Below the pieces are notes generated by a model, which was not told the DNA's origin, searched no databases, and was given only the letters and a program-made list of their open reading frames with translations. The position numbers were made by a program, and so were the translations under genes. A stretch of DNA of 7,793 bases, taken from NCBI GenBank assembly GCA_964477525.1, contig CAYZHY010000158.1, positions 1 through 7,793 on the forward strand, read 5' to 3'. Origin of the DNA: PCC-9228 sp964477525 (GTDB lineage Bacteria > Cyanobacteriota > Cyanobacteriia > Cyanobacteriales > PCC-9228). Positions within the stretch are counted from its first letter, which is position 1. Each line of letters begins with the position of its first letter. This document shows, one piece after another, positions 1-6,310 of the stretch.

Positions 1-18
1 TCTATGTACTTTTCTATT

Positions 19-60
19 TCCCAAGCTCCCACGCTCCCACGCTCCCACGCTCCCACGCTC
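19..60. repeat. tandem octamer array, GCTCCCAC x4.5
   Basis: Four exact copies of GCTCCCAC (25-32, 33-40, 41-48, 49-56) are followed by a half copy (57-60) and preceded by a degenerate unit ending in CCCAA (19-24). The array lies about 20 bp past the asnS stop codon, outside any gene. The same unit recurs in inverted orientation at 6746-6777. Short G+C-rich tandem repeats of this kind are common between cyanobacterial genes. No function is evident. Confidence 0.9.
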
Positions 61-82
61 GGTATGCTTTCCACTATGATAA

Positions 83-1474
83 CTAAAATTCAATATTATC
101 TGGCGTACGAGGGAAGGGAATGACGTCGCGGATGTTGCCCATGCCAGTTATGTATTGTATGAAACGCTCGAACCCTAAGCCAAAGCCGGCGTGGGGAACG
201 GTTCCATAACGGCGTAGGTCTAGATACCACCACAAATCGTCTTTGTTAATCCCCATTTCTTGAATGCGTTTTTCTAGCATATCAAGTCTTTCTTCCCGTT
301 GGGCACCACCAATAATTTCGCCAATTTTAGGTGCCAGTACGTCAAGGGCAGCCACGGTTTGACCGTCGTCGTTTTGCCGCATGTAGAAGGCTTTGATGTC
401 GCGGGGATAGTCGGTGACGATGACGGGTTTGCCGAATACTTCTTCGGTGAGATAGCGTTCGTGTTCCGATTGTAGGTCTGCTCCCCATTCTACCGGATAT
501 TCAAATTGGCGATCGCTTTTTTGCAGAATCTCGATCGCTTTGTTGTAGGGAATCCGCTCAAATTCGCTCTCAATAATATGGTGGGCAGTCTCCAACACCG
601 TACTGTCAATGCGTTTGTTGAAAAACTCCATGTCTTCCGGACACCGTTCTAAAACCGCTTTAAATACATATTTCAGAAATTCCTCCGCCAAATCCATATC
701 CCCTTGCAAATCGCAAAAAGCCATTTCCGGTTCTACCATCCAAAATTCGGACAAATGGCGGGAGGTATTGGAATTTTCTGCCCGAAACGTCGGTCCAAAC
801 GTATACACATTGGTAAACGCCAGCGCCATCGCCTCTGCTTCCAACTGACCGCTAACCGTCAAAGAAGCACGTTTGCCAAAGAAATCCTCTTCAAAATTCA
901 CGCTGCCATCTTCATGGCGGGGAAGATTGTTCAAATCCAAATTGGTCACCGTAAACAATTCCCCAGCGCCTTCGCAGTCATTGGCCGTGAGAATGGGAGT
1001 GTGAACCCACAGAAATCCCCGTTCTTGGAAAAATTGATGGATGGCTGCCGAACAAGCATTGCGGACCCGAAATACAGCTCCTAAAGTATTGGTACGCGAT
1101 CGCAAATGAGCAATTGTTCGCAAAAACTCAAAAGAATGGCGTTTTTTCTGTAAGGGATAGGTATCCGCTTCTACCTCACCGTATACCTTAACATCGCTCG
1201 CCCGCAATTCGATGCGCTGCCCTTTAGCTGGCGACTCAGCAATCGTACCGCTAATCTCCACCGCCACCCCCGTATTTAGCTGTTTGAGAACATTTTCGTA
1301 GTCGGGGTAATTGCGGTCAAAAATAACTTGCAAATTCGCCATGGAGGAACCATCGTTTACCTCCACAAAAGCAAACTCCTTTAATTCGCGTTTGGTCCGA
1401 ATCCACCCGCGTACCGTTACTTCCGTCTCTGGCTGAAAGCTACGTAAAACAACGCCAACCCTTTGTACTTCCAT
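83..1474 (-). CDS. asnS: asparaginyl-tRNA synthetase (class II)
   Basis: Cytoplasmic enzyme that attaches asparagine to tRNA-Asn with ATP. The protein is 463 residues, the usual bacterial length. An N-terminal OB-fold anticodon-binding domain covers about residues 18-105 (VRGWIRTKRELKEFAFVEVN). The class II catalytic core follows: motif 1 around 148-162 (FFQERGFLWVHTP), motif 2 around 225-253 with FRAENSNTSRHLSEF, and motif 3 around 430-441 (FGLGFERF). The C-terminus IRDVIPFPRTPDNIEF is typical of AsnRS and separates it from AspRS. The ATG at 1474 is preferred because GGAGG stands just upstream and this start gives the family length; a TTG at 1507 would add 11 residues without support. The gene lies 41 bp downstream of the carotenoid oxygenase on the same strand. 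Nothing is missing from the active site as far as can be seen. Confidence 0.97.
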   Translation of the reverse strand: MEVQRVGVVLRSFQPETEVTVRGWIRTKRELKEFAFVEVNDGSSMANLQVIFDRNYPDYENVLKQLNTGVAVEISGTIAESPAKGQRIELRASDVKVYGEVEADTYPLQKKRHSFEFLRTIAHLRSRTNTLGAVFRVRNACSAAIHQFFQERGFLWVHTPILTANDCEGAGELFTVTNLDLNNLPRHEDGSVNFEEDFFGKRASLTVSGQLEAEAMALAFTNVYTFGPTFRAENSNTSRHLSEFWMVEPEMAFCDLQGDMDLAEEFLKYVFKAVLERCPEDMEFFNKRIDSTVLETAHHIIESEFERIPYNKAIEILQKSDRQFEYPVEWGADLQSEHERYLTEEVFGKPVIVTDYPRDIKAFYMRQNDDGQTVAALDVLAPKIGEIIGGAQREERLDMLEKRIQEMGINKDDLWWYLDLRRYGTVPHAGFGLGFERFIQYITGMGNIRDVIPFPRTPDNIEF

Positions 1475-1477
1475 GAA

Positions 1478-1482
1478 CCTCC
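1478..1482 (-). promoter_or_regulatory. Shine-Dalgarno of asnS
   Basis: On the minus strand GGAGG precedes the ATG at 1474 by 3 nt, and an AGGA (1484-1487) lies 9 nt upstream of it. This favours the ATG over the upstream in-frame TTG at 1507. Confidence 0.6.
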
Positions 1483-1515
1483 ATCCTTTATTGGTATCGA
1501 ACGACAAAATAGCTG

Positions 1516-3021
1516 TTATACAAACGTTTCTTCTACAAAACTACCGTGCAATCCATAGGGAACGTGATGTTTTAAATGCAAGCGTGCGATTGGTCCTGGT
1601 GAAATATCCTTAGCATTGAAAATCAGTATATCAGAGCGATGGTGGGCAGCGTTGTAGGTCAGCATCAACACCCAACCGTCGTCTTCTTCCGTAGCGTTGG
1701 GATGGGGAACAAACACCGGTTCCCCAGCAAAGCTACGCGGTGCCAAACTCCAGAACTGCGAACAACCCTCTTCGGCAGCCGGATCGAATTCTGCCGGGAT
1801 GCTGGTTCCCTGAAGTTTCTCCAAATCTACTTTTAACAAAGCTTGCAACGGTGCATTTCCCGTCGGCGCGTGGGTAGCCGCCAGATAGAGATAGCGATAC
1901 GACTGACCGACGTTTTGCGGATGCAGGGTAGGAAACTCGCAAGTACGCCGCACCAATAACTCAGGAGTAACTTGTTCGCTGTCTAAATCGATACAAAAAC
2001 GCCACAGTTTCCCGGCTGGATAGTCTTCAAAATTAATTTCGCGAAAATCAGTATCCGGTTCTACATTGGGAAAATAATCGTAGCAAATGGAATCCAAATA
2101 GATGCGGTTGCCCTCGGTAAAGGCATTGGCATGGTGAAATACAAAGCAAGGGTCGGTTTCCAGAATTTTAACTTCTTTTCCTTGCTGGCGGGGAATCAAG
2201 ACAATTTTGGTGGGTTGGTTGGGGTCAAACCGCAAACACTGCGCAGCGCCTCGCAAGCCCAACACGTAAGGAATGGGATTGAATTGAACGGGATTTTGAC
2301 AAAAAATGCAGTATTCCGGGGTAATTGCCATGTCGTGTAGAAAGGCAAACCCAGAGATGCTGTGGGATTTTTTCTGTAGCAGTTTGCCGTCGCTGGCAAA
2401 TTCAAAGATGGTGATGCTGGTGGAAAGACCGGGTTCTACGGAAAAATTAATCAACCGAGTGTCGTCGCTGCCGGGTTCGATGCGTGGGTGGGCAGCAAAT
2501 GGCTGTTCGGATGCTAAAATACCATCGAGATGGTCTACGCCGATGGTTTCCAGATTTTGGGGATTGAGCTGATGGGGAACGGAACCTTCCCACAGTGCCA
2601 GCAGTTTGCCTCCCCAGTAGATAATATGAGTGTTGGCAATATTCTTCGCTTTCATATCGAATATATTTGCCAGCCATCCGCCGGGTTTCTGGGTACCAAA
2701 TACGCCGCGATAGAGGATTTTGCCGGCTTTTTGTTCGGCGAGAAAGCCTTCTGTGCGTACGAAGCGATTTTGATAGTAGGCTTTTCCGTCGCGAAAGGTA
2801 ATGGCACTCACCATGCCGTCGCCGTCGAAGGGATGGGCAATGGGTTGACCGTTGATATCGAGCAATCCCGGTCCGTTGCGAAATAGGGTACCGTGTAACT
2901 GTTGGGGGATTTCCCCTTCGATGTCTTCAATCCAGTAGTTATATTCGTTGGGTTGGGATTGGTAGCCTTGTTTCCAGTCGCTACGGCTGTAAGATGCGGT
3001 TGGTTGGGATGCGGTTTTCAT
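1516..3021 (-). CDS. apocarotenoid-15,15'-oxygenase-like carotenoid cleavage dioxygenase
   Basis: Non-haem iron dioxygenase of the RPE65/carotenoid oxygenase family, 501 residues. From memory it matches the Synechocystis apocarotenoid oxygenase (ACO, Diox1, about 490 residues) along its whole length, for example in the QGYQSQPNEY, HPFDGDGM and KAGKILYRGVFG segments. That enzyme cleaves apo-carotenals at the 15,15' bond to give retinal. The four expected iron ligands are present: H178 (AAHPR), H229 (FLHD), H296 (VFHHANA) and H492 (LHGS). The second-shell glutamates are also there: E145 (LWEG), E362 (CEFP) and E434 (AGEPVFVP). No signal peptide is visible, and family members associate with membranes through a hydrophobic patch. 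The ATG at 3021 has no clear Shine-Dalgarno. asnS follows after 41 bp. Substrate preference within the family cannot be fixed from sequence; full-length similarity to ACO makes apocarotenals more likely than beta-carotene. Confidence 0.93.
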   Translation of the reverse strand: MKTASQPTASYSRSDWKQGYQSQPNEYNYWIEDIEGEIPQQLHGTLFRNGPGLLDINGQPIAHPFDGDGMVSAITFRDGKAYYQNRFVRTEGFLAEQKAGKILYRGVFGTQKPGGWLANIFDMKAKNIANTHIIYWGGKLLALWEGSVPHQLNPQNLETIGVDHLDGILASEQPFAAHPRIEPGSDDTRLINFSVEPGLSTSITIFEFASDGKLLQKKSHSISGFAFLHDMAITPEYCIFCQNPVQFNPIPYVLGLRGAAQCLRFDPNQPTKIVLIPRQQGKEVKILETDPCFVFHHANAFTEGNRIYLDSICYDYFPNVEPDTDFREINFEDYPAGKLWRFCIDLDSEQVTPELLVRRTCEFPTLHPQNVGQSYRYLYLAATHAPTGNAPLQALLKVDLEKLQGTSIPAEFDPAAEEGCSQFWSLAPRSFAGEPVFVPHPNATEEDDGWVLMLTYNAAHHRSDILIFNAKDISPGPIARLHLKHHVPYGLHGSFVEETFV

Positions 3022-3123
3022 AAGAAAGTTTTCAACGCTTGCGGCAATGTTGGGCGATAATGGGAGAATAGGGAATTTCAGACAATTGTTGGTGGTTTCT
3101 CTACAAGCGAACCACTCGTTGCT

Positions 3124-3168
3124 ATTACATTTTTCTAAAAATTACAAATTTTTATTACGTTTTCTAAA
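3124..3168. repeat. imperfect direct repeat upstream of the carotenoid oxygenase
   Basis: ATTACATTTTTCTAAA (3124-3139) recurs as ATTACGTTTTCTAAA (3154-3168), with one substitution and one missing T. The starts are 30 bp apart, near three helical turns. A third bare ATTAC lies at 3141-3145. The position, about 100-150 bp upstream of the oxygenase ATG, suits an operator pair. The DNA is A+T-rich, so chance is possible. Confidence 0.4.
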
Positions 3169-3531
3169 TAATCGTAACACAAGCGGTCCTGGGATAGCTA
3201 TATAGAAACGAATTTCATTGCCAATTTGTCTATGGCCCACGCTTCGCAACGGCAGACATAAGGTGATGGCGGCCTAGTAAAGATACGGTCGATTGTTGTT
3301 TGCTGTTTGTCAATCCCTTCCATTCTATATCGGGGAGGGAAAGGCGAATGGGTGTGGGTTCTGGCAGTCATTCGAGGGCAGTTCGCGAATTGTTCCTACT
3401 TGTTTGAGCTACCAATTCTATGGAAAAAGCCAATTTTTTTCCGGATTTTCTTTTGATGGGCGGGGAAAAACTTGCCAGGAACGATAGAAAGTTATTTTTT
3501 GAGAAACTTTATTGGGAGACAATATGTTCGA

Positions 3532-3558
3532 TTGACAAATGGGCGCGATCGCTATCAG
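3532..3558 (+). promoter_or_regulatory. candidate promoter of the radical SAM-glycosyltransferase pair
   Basis: A perfect -35 hexamer TTGACA (3532-3537) is followed after 15 nt by TATCAG (3553-3558), a 4/6 match to TATAAT. The spacer is shorter than the usual 17 nt and contains a HIP1 site. The leader to the ATG at 3690 would be about 125 nt. The -35 is convincing and the -10 is weak. Confidence 0.3.
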
Positions 3559-3689
3559 CCAGATATCGATTTTTTAGGTAAATTCAACCATTAATAACGA
3601 AAAAAATTTGTGGTTTTATTTGCGGATAAAACAGGCGCGATCGCTTGCCGACCAATCGAAGTAGAAACACAAGAAAAAGGAACACTCGA

Positions 3690-4616
3690 ATGCACCCACG
3701 CGAAATTATCCTCGAACTCAGCCATAACTGCAATTTGTCTTGTATTATGTGCGGTTTCCAAAAAGAACGAAACCAGCCCCACTATTTTATGACCGAGGAA
3801 ACCCTCCATCAAGTCATGAATGCGATCGCATATCCACCAGAAATTATCCGCTTAAACGGTCGGGGCGAAAGTACCATCCATCCCAAATTTAACCAGTTCT
3901 TGGCTTTGATTCGAGAAAAATGGCCCCAATCCCAGCTCCATTTGTTCACCAATCTCAACATTCAGGATACCAAGCGGGTGGAATTACTAAAACAATACGG
4001 TATCCAGCTTTTTATTTCCATAGACTCTCCCAACCCAGAAGAACTCGCCCAAATTCGCCGGGGCGCGTCTTGGGAAATTATGGAGCGCAATCTCAATCTT
4101 TTACGCAACCATCAACCCAGACCCTATTTTGTTTTCACCATACAAGCAGAAAACTTGCATCGCATCCAAGATATTGCCCATTTAGCTGCCACACATAACG
4201 TGGGTTTGATTTACAACGCCGTCAGAAGCGATTCGCCAGACCATTATTTCCTCAATCGGGTTATATCCGAACTTGGCGAAATTAGGCAGGCACTGGTAGA
4301 AGCCAAAAAAATATTGGCGGCTGTATCTCTGCCTTGTTTGATTCCCGACCAAATTCAAGGGGTGGATTTAGATTTAGAAGTTGCCCACCCATCCAACGGC
4401 AAACTTGCCACTTGCCCGGCTTTGTATCGGGAAGCCTGCGTTCAATACGACGGGTATGTCACCCCTTGCAATATGTTCCATCCCCAACGTTTGGGTCACA
4501 TCAGCGAAGGAAGTGTTGCGGAAATTCTCGATGGGGCTGCGGCGAGGGCGTTTCGTTCCCGTCATCAAGAAGATTCTTACTGTCAAAATTGTGCTTGGCT
4601 GGGAGGTGGAGAATGA
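3690..4616 (+). CDS. radical SAM protein with C-terminal half SPASM domain
   Basis: Predicted cytoplasmic [4Fe-4S] enzyme of 308 residues that cleaves S-adenosylmethionine to start radical chemistry; the substrate is unknown. The cluster motif CX3CX2C is near the N-terminus (C14, C18, C21 in CNLSCIMC). The segment RLNGRGESTIHP (54-65) fits the conserved GGE region and SIDSP (110-114) a conserved core strand. The C-terminus resembles a SPASM domain: C242, then G255 and C260 (CX12GX4C), the segment LGHISEGSVAEIL (268-280), and C298/C301 as CX2C. The chain ends seven residues later, so the CX5CX3C part of a full SPASM is absent and only one auxiliary cluster is likely. The ATG at 3690 is preferred over a TTG at 3645 because AAGG lies 9 nt upstream and the protein starts directly at the radical SAM core. 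The stop overlaps the next gene's ATG. Confidence 0.9.
   Translation: MHPREIILELSHNCNLSCIMCGFQKERNQPHYFMTEETLHQVMNAIAYPPEIIRLNGRGESTIHPKFNQFLALIREKWPQSQLHLFTNLNIQDTKRVELLKQYGIQLFISIDSPNPEELAQIRRGASWEIMERNLNLLRNHQPRPYFVFTIQAENLHRIQDIAHLAATHNVGLIYNAVRSDSPDHYFLNRVISELGEIRQALVEAKKILAAVSLPCLIPDQIQGVDLDLEVAHPSNGKLATCPALYREACVQYDGYVTPCNMFHPQRLGHISEGSVAEILDGAAARAFRSRHQEDSYCQNCAWLGGGE
4602..4608 (+). promoter_or_regulatory. Shine-Dalgarno of the glycosyltransferase, inside the radical SAM gene
   Basis: GGAGGTG is a seven-base match to the anti-Shine-Dalgarno and ends 4 nt before the ATG at 4613. It is made by the codons for the terminal Gly-Gly-Gly-Glu of the radical SAM protein. With the ATGA overlap it fixes the start of the glycosyltransferase and suggests translational coupling. 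Confidence 0.85.
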
Positions 4617-5602
4617 GTTTAACAGTGCCTTCTGTGAAACTAGAGCTTTTTGAATATTGGTGGAACCAGTTACCCAACCATCCCCATCGGGTACAATTTT
4701 TACTAACGAAAATCGTAGAAGCGATCGCGTACAAACTTTCTACAAGGGGTAAGTTACCACCAAAATGGGAACAACCCACAACCGCCAAATCGGTTTTCCA
4801 ATTGCCACCGAAAATTTTGAAAAATCAAGTCAAACCAGATTCCCAAGTGGCAGTCGTGATTCCTGCCAAATGTTGTTCGGCGAAAGATGGCGACTTTCTG
4901 CAGCGGGTGACCTCCAGCCTGCAAAATCAGAATGCCTATGTTATTGTGGTTAACGATGGTTCTTCGTACTGGCCGCAGCTTTCCGATCGCGTTCGGGTTT
5001 TGACCCACACTCGCTCCCAAGGTCCAGCCGCCGCTAGAAATACAGGGATGAAGGCAGCGCTTGATTTAGGGGTAGATTTGATTCTGTTTACAGATTCCGA
5101 TTGTATTCCCTCTGCCAATTGGGTCAGCGAAGCGCAGCGGGGATTTTTAGAGAATCCATACATCCATGCCATTTCCGGTCGTACGGATGCCGCCAGCCAT
5201 ACATGGTTCGATCGCTACCACCAAATCAATGGCACGCTCAACGGTCGCCGTTTTCAAGATTCTAACATTTTGCTGTACGGACCGACTTGCAATTTCGCGA
5301 TCGCGCGTCCGGTGGCAGAATCGATTCAATTTGATGCGTCTTTTCCCCATGCTGCAGGCGAAGATATCGATTTTTGCATTCGTATGACGATCGCTGGTTT
5401 CCGGGCCGTTCACCGCCATTCTATGGTGGTTGCCCATGATTTTCAATTTCAGCCTGGCAACGTTTTCGGGAATTTGGGAAAATTTATCAGGCAATTCTGG
5501 AAATATGGCTCTGCTGAGGGAAGATTGCTTGCCAAAATTCCAGATTATTATGCCTATTTTGGGCAAACTGAAGAAATTGCCAGCGATCGCCATGGTATAT
5601 AA
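4613..5602 (+). CDS. family 2 (GT-A) glycosyltransferase
   Basis: Predicted 329-residue glycosyltransferase that would move a sugar from a nucleotide-sugar to an unknown acceptor. The GT-A core starts near residue 79 with VVIPAK (81-86) and continues with the nucleotide-binding VVNDGSS (112-118), GPAAARNTG (137-145), the metal-binding DxD in TDSDC (D161, D163), TCNFAI (225-230) and GEDIDFCIR (249-257), where E250/D251 fit the catalytic base position. Residues 290-307 (FIRQFWKYGSAEGRLLAK) match the C-terminal helix seen in many GT2 enzymes. There are no transmembrane segments, so it is probably soluble or peripheral. The first ~75 residues match nothing I recognise. An ATG at 4613 with GGAGGTG overlaps the radical SAM stop; the frame is open upstream, but only as a shadow. 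The GPAAARN motif also occurs in mycofactocin glycosyltransferase MftF but is not exclusive to it. The donor and acceptor remain unknown. Confidence 0.92.
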   Translation: MSLTVPSVKLELFEYWWNQLPNHPHRVQFLLTKIVEAIAYKLSTRGKLPPKWEQPTTAKSVFQLPPKILKNQVKPDSQVAVVIPAKCCSAKDGDFLQRVTSSLQNQNAYVIVVNDGSSYWPQLSDRVRVLTHTRSQGPAAARNTGMKAALDLGVDLILFTDSDCIPSANWVSEAQRGFLENPYIHAISGRTDAASHTWFDRYHQINGTLNGRRFQDSNILLYGPTCNFAIARPVAESIQFDASFPHAAGEDIDFCIRMTIAGFRAVHRHSMVVAHDFQFQPGNVFGNLGKFIRQFWKYGSAEGRLLAKIPDYYAYFGQTEEIASDRHGI

Positions 5603-5673
5603 CGACAATAAACCATTTTCTACAGCGATCGTCAAGGAAATCTACCCGCCATCCTGCTATTGATAGCCCTTGA

Positions 5674-5713
5674 TGTAGGGGGAAAGGAACAACCTTCTCT
5701 CGATCCCCCTACA
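5674..5713. terminator. stem-loop between convergent genes, possible two-way terminator
   Basis: TGTAGGGGGA (5674-5683) and TCCCCCTACA (5704-5713) form a perfect 10-bp stem around a 20-nt loop, and the loop contains a smaller AAGG/CCTT pairing. It lies 71 bp past the glycosyltransferase stop, and its right arm covers the stop codon of the convergent small gene. Neither side has a clear T tract, so it is not a textbook intrinsic terminator; it may instead protect 3' ends. Confidence 0.55.
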
Positions 5714-5960
5714 AATTCCGCGTCAACCGATTCATGAGATAAGCGATTACACCTAAAAGAATGGGCAGTCCAATTGCAATCCCCAGCAATAAAGGAGAAC
5801 CAAAATTGATGCTAGCATAGATGAGTCCTGCATAGGGAATGGCAAGGGCTATTCCCACAATAACAATCTTGCGACGTGTCCATTTAATTTCTTGCCGCAA
5901 ATAATCTGGATTGCCGCCTTCTAGGTCTTTTGATTTTTGTGGGGGTGGAAGTCGGCGCAA
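5709..5960 (-). CDS. small two-helix membrane protein of unknown function (TTG start)
   Basis: A protein of 83 residues that I do not recognise. The N-terminus is polar and charged (1-30, with prolines at 5-7 and Lys/Arg before the membrane). Two hydrophobic helices follow, about 32-52 and 55-77, with a short Asn-Phe-Gly-Ser-Pro turn between them and a basic tail (NRLTRNL). By the positive-inside rule both ends should be cytoplasmic. The start is TTG at 5960; there is no ATG before residue 76, and AGGAGG lies 5 nt upstream, so the gene is probably real in spite of its rare start. It converges on the glycosyltransferase and is divergent from msrB. Hydrophobic helices and a near-perfect ribosome binding site are the main evidence; the function is not inferable. 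Confidence 0.72.
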   Translation of the reverse strand: MRRLPPPQKSKDLEGGNPDYLRQEIKWTRRKIVIVGIALAIPYAGLIYASINFGSPLLLGIAIGLPILLGVIAYLMNRLTRNL

Positions 5961-5965
5961 AGTTC

Positions 5966-5971
5966 CCTCCT
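5966..5971 (-). promoter_or_regulatory. AGGAGG Shine-Dalgarno deciding a TTG start
   Basis: On the minus strand AGGAGG is followed by GAACT and then TTG at 5960, a 5-nt spacing. No ATG or GTG competes nearby. It is among the best ribosome binding sites in the window and compensates for the weak start codon. Confidence 0.8.
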
Positions 5972-5990
5972 CAGCTACGCAAATACCTTT

Positions 5991-6132
5991 CCGACTCTAA
6001 AACACTAACAAACGTTCGCAGACGTTAAGGTTTCTTCCTGCTTCCTAGTAAAGGAGTCGGCTCCACTTACTCCACAGGCTGACACGGGAAGAAGCTATAC
6101 CGATATCCTAAGGGAGTACATAAGAACCTTAG
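5991..6132 (+). ncRNA. possible structured RNA or degenerate mobile-element end
   Basis: Several helices can be drawn by hand. AACGT (6011-6015) pairs with ACGTT (6022-6026). GTTTCTTCCTG (6030-6040) pairs with 6085-6095 over 11 bp including two G-U pairs. GGAG (6053-6056) pairs with CTCC (6061-6064) inside that helix. CTAAGG (6108-6113) pairs with CCTTAG (6127-6132). An alternative pairs CCGACTC (5991-5997) with GAGTCGG (6054-6060). The two G-U pairs would be A-C mismatches on the other strand, which favours plus-strand RNA. No known family is recognised. On the minus strand it would be the leader of the small membrane protein gene. Confidence 0.25.
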
Positions 6133-6249
6133 AGCAAAAGCGAGAAAATGGTAAAGATTGTTAATCAATCTAGCACTGTTTGTAACCTTTTAGCCATCCT
6201 GCTGTAGAAAAATCTTTGCGATTCCCTTTCCGCCACCCCCTGCGATCGC

Positions 6250-6298
6250 TACAATCAAAAATAGAGATGTTGCTTTGCACACCGAAAACCACTAGTAC
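6250..6298 (+). promoter_or_regulatory. candidate msrB promoter(s)
   Basis: Two options are visible. TACAAT (6250-6255), next to a HIP1 site, is a 5/6 match to a -10 box but has no good -35; it would give a leader of about 49 nt. TTGCTT (6270-6275) with a 17-nt spacer to TAGTAC (6293-6298) would start transcription only a few bases before the ATG at 6311. The second option fits the absence of a Shine-Dalgarno. Confidence 0.3.
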
Positions 6299-6310
6299 CC
6301 CAATTCAACT

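Larger units (their letters stand above)
3022..3689. other. 668-bp divergent intergenic region without a convincing gene
   Basis: The region separates the minus-strand carotenoid oxygenase from the plus-strand radical SAM gene. It holds a hairpin (GTGGTT 3092-3097 with AACCAC 3110-3115), an imperfect direct repeat (3124-3139 and 3154-3168) in A+T-rich DNA, the palindrome ATAGCTAT (3194-3201), a GGAAAAA/TTTTTCC/GGAAAAA triplet (3422-3470), a small hairpin (AAAGTT 3488-3493 with AACTTT 3505-3510), and two HIP1 sites (3545-3552, 3637-3644). A 64-codon reading frame from a TTG at 3293 to 3487 is open but has no good ribosome binding site or recognisable family. Confidence 0.7.
5973..6310. other. 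338-bp divergent intergenic region with inverted repeats
   Basis: No protein-coding gene was seen between the small membrane protein and msrB. The left part (5991-6132) is rich in complementary segments, listed as a separate feature. A further hairpin, AGATTG (6155-6160) with CAATCT (6166-6171) around TTAAT, follows. The right part carries a HIP1 site (6242-6249) and the candidate msrB promoters. Confidence 0.6.

Noticed and set aside
609..1084. Plus-strand open frames within asnS
   Set aside because: They lie antisense to the conserved synthetase and have no recognisable product.
3524..3535. Three-codon frame ATG TTC GAT TGA preceded by GGGAG
   Set aside because: Too short to support as a gene; its stop overlaps the candidate -35 TTGACA, so it is more likely chance.
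3645..3689. Earlier TTG start for the radical SAM protein
   Set aside because: It would add a 15-residue basic stretch unlike the family. The ATG at 3690 has a ribosome binding site and begins right at the radical SAM core.
4334..4612. Upstream extension of the glycosyltransferase frame to 422 residues
   Set aside because: The frame is open by chance under the radical SAM gene. GGAGGTG and the ATG at 4613 fix the start, and the upstream residues are low-quality out-of-frame translation of the SPASM region.
5430..5663. Possible frameshift at the glycosyltransferase C-terminus into another open frame
   Set aside because: The in-frame C-terminus matches the expected GT2 helix up to about residue 307, and the other frame shows no recognisable GT2 tail or membrane segment.
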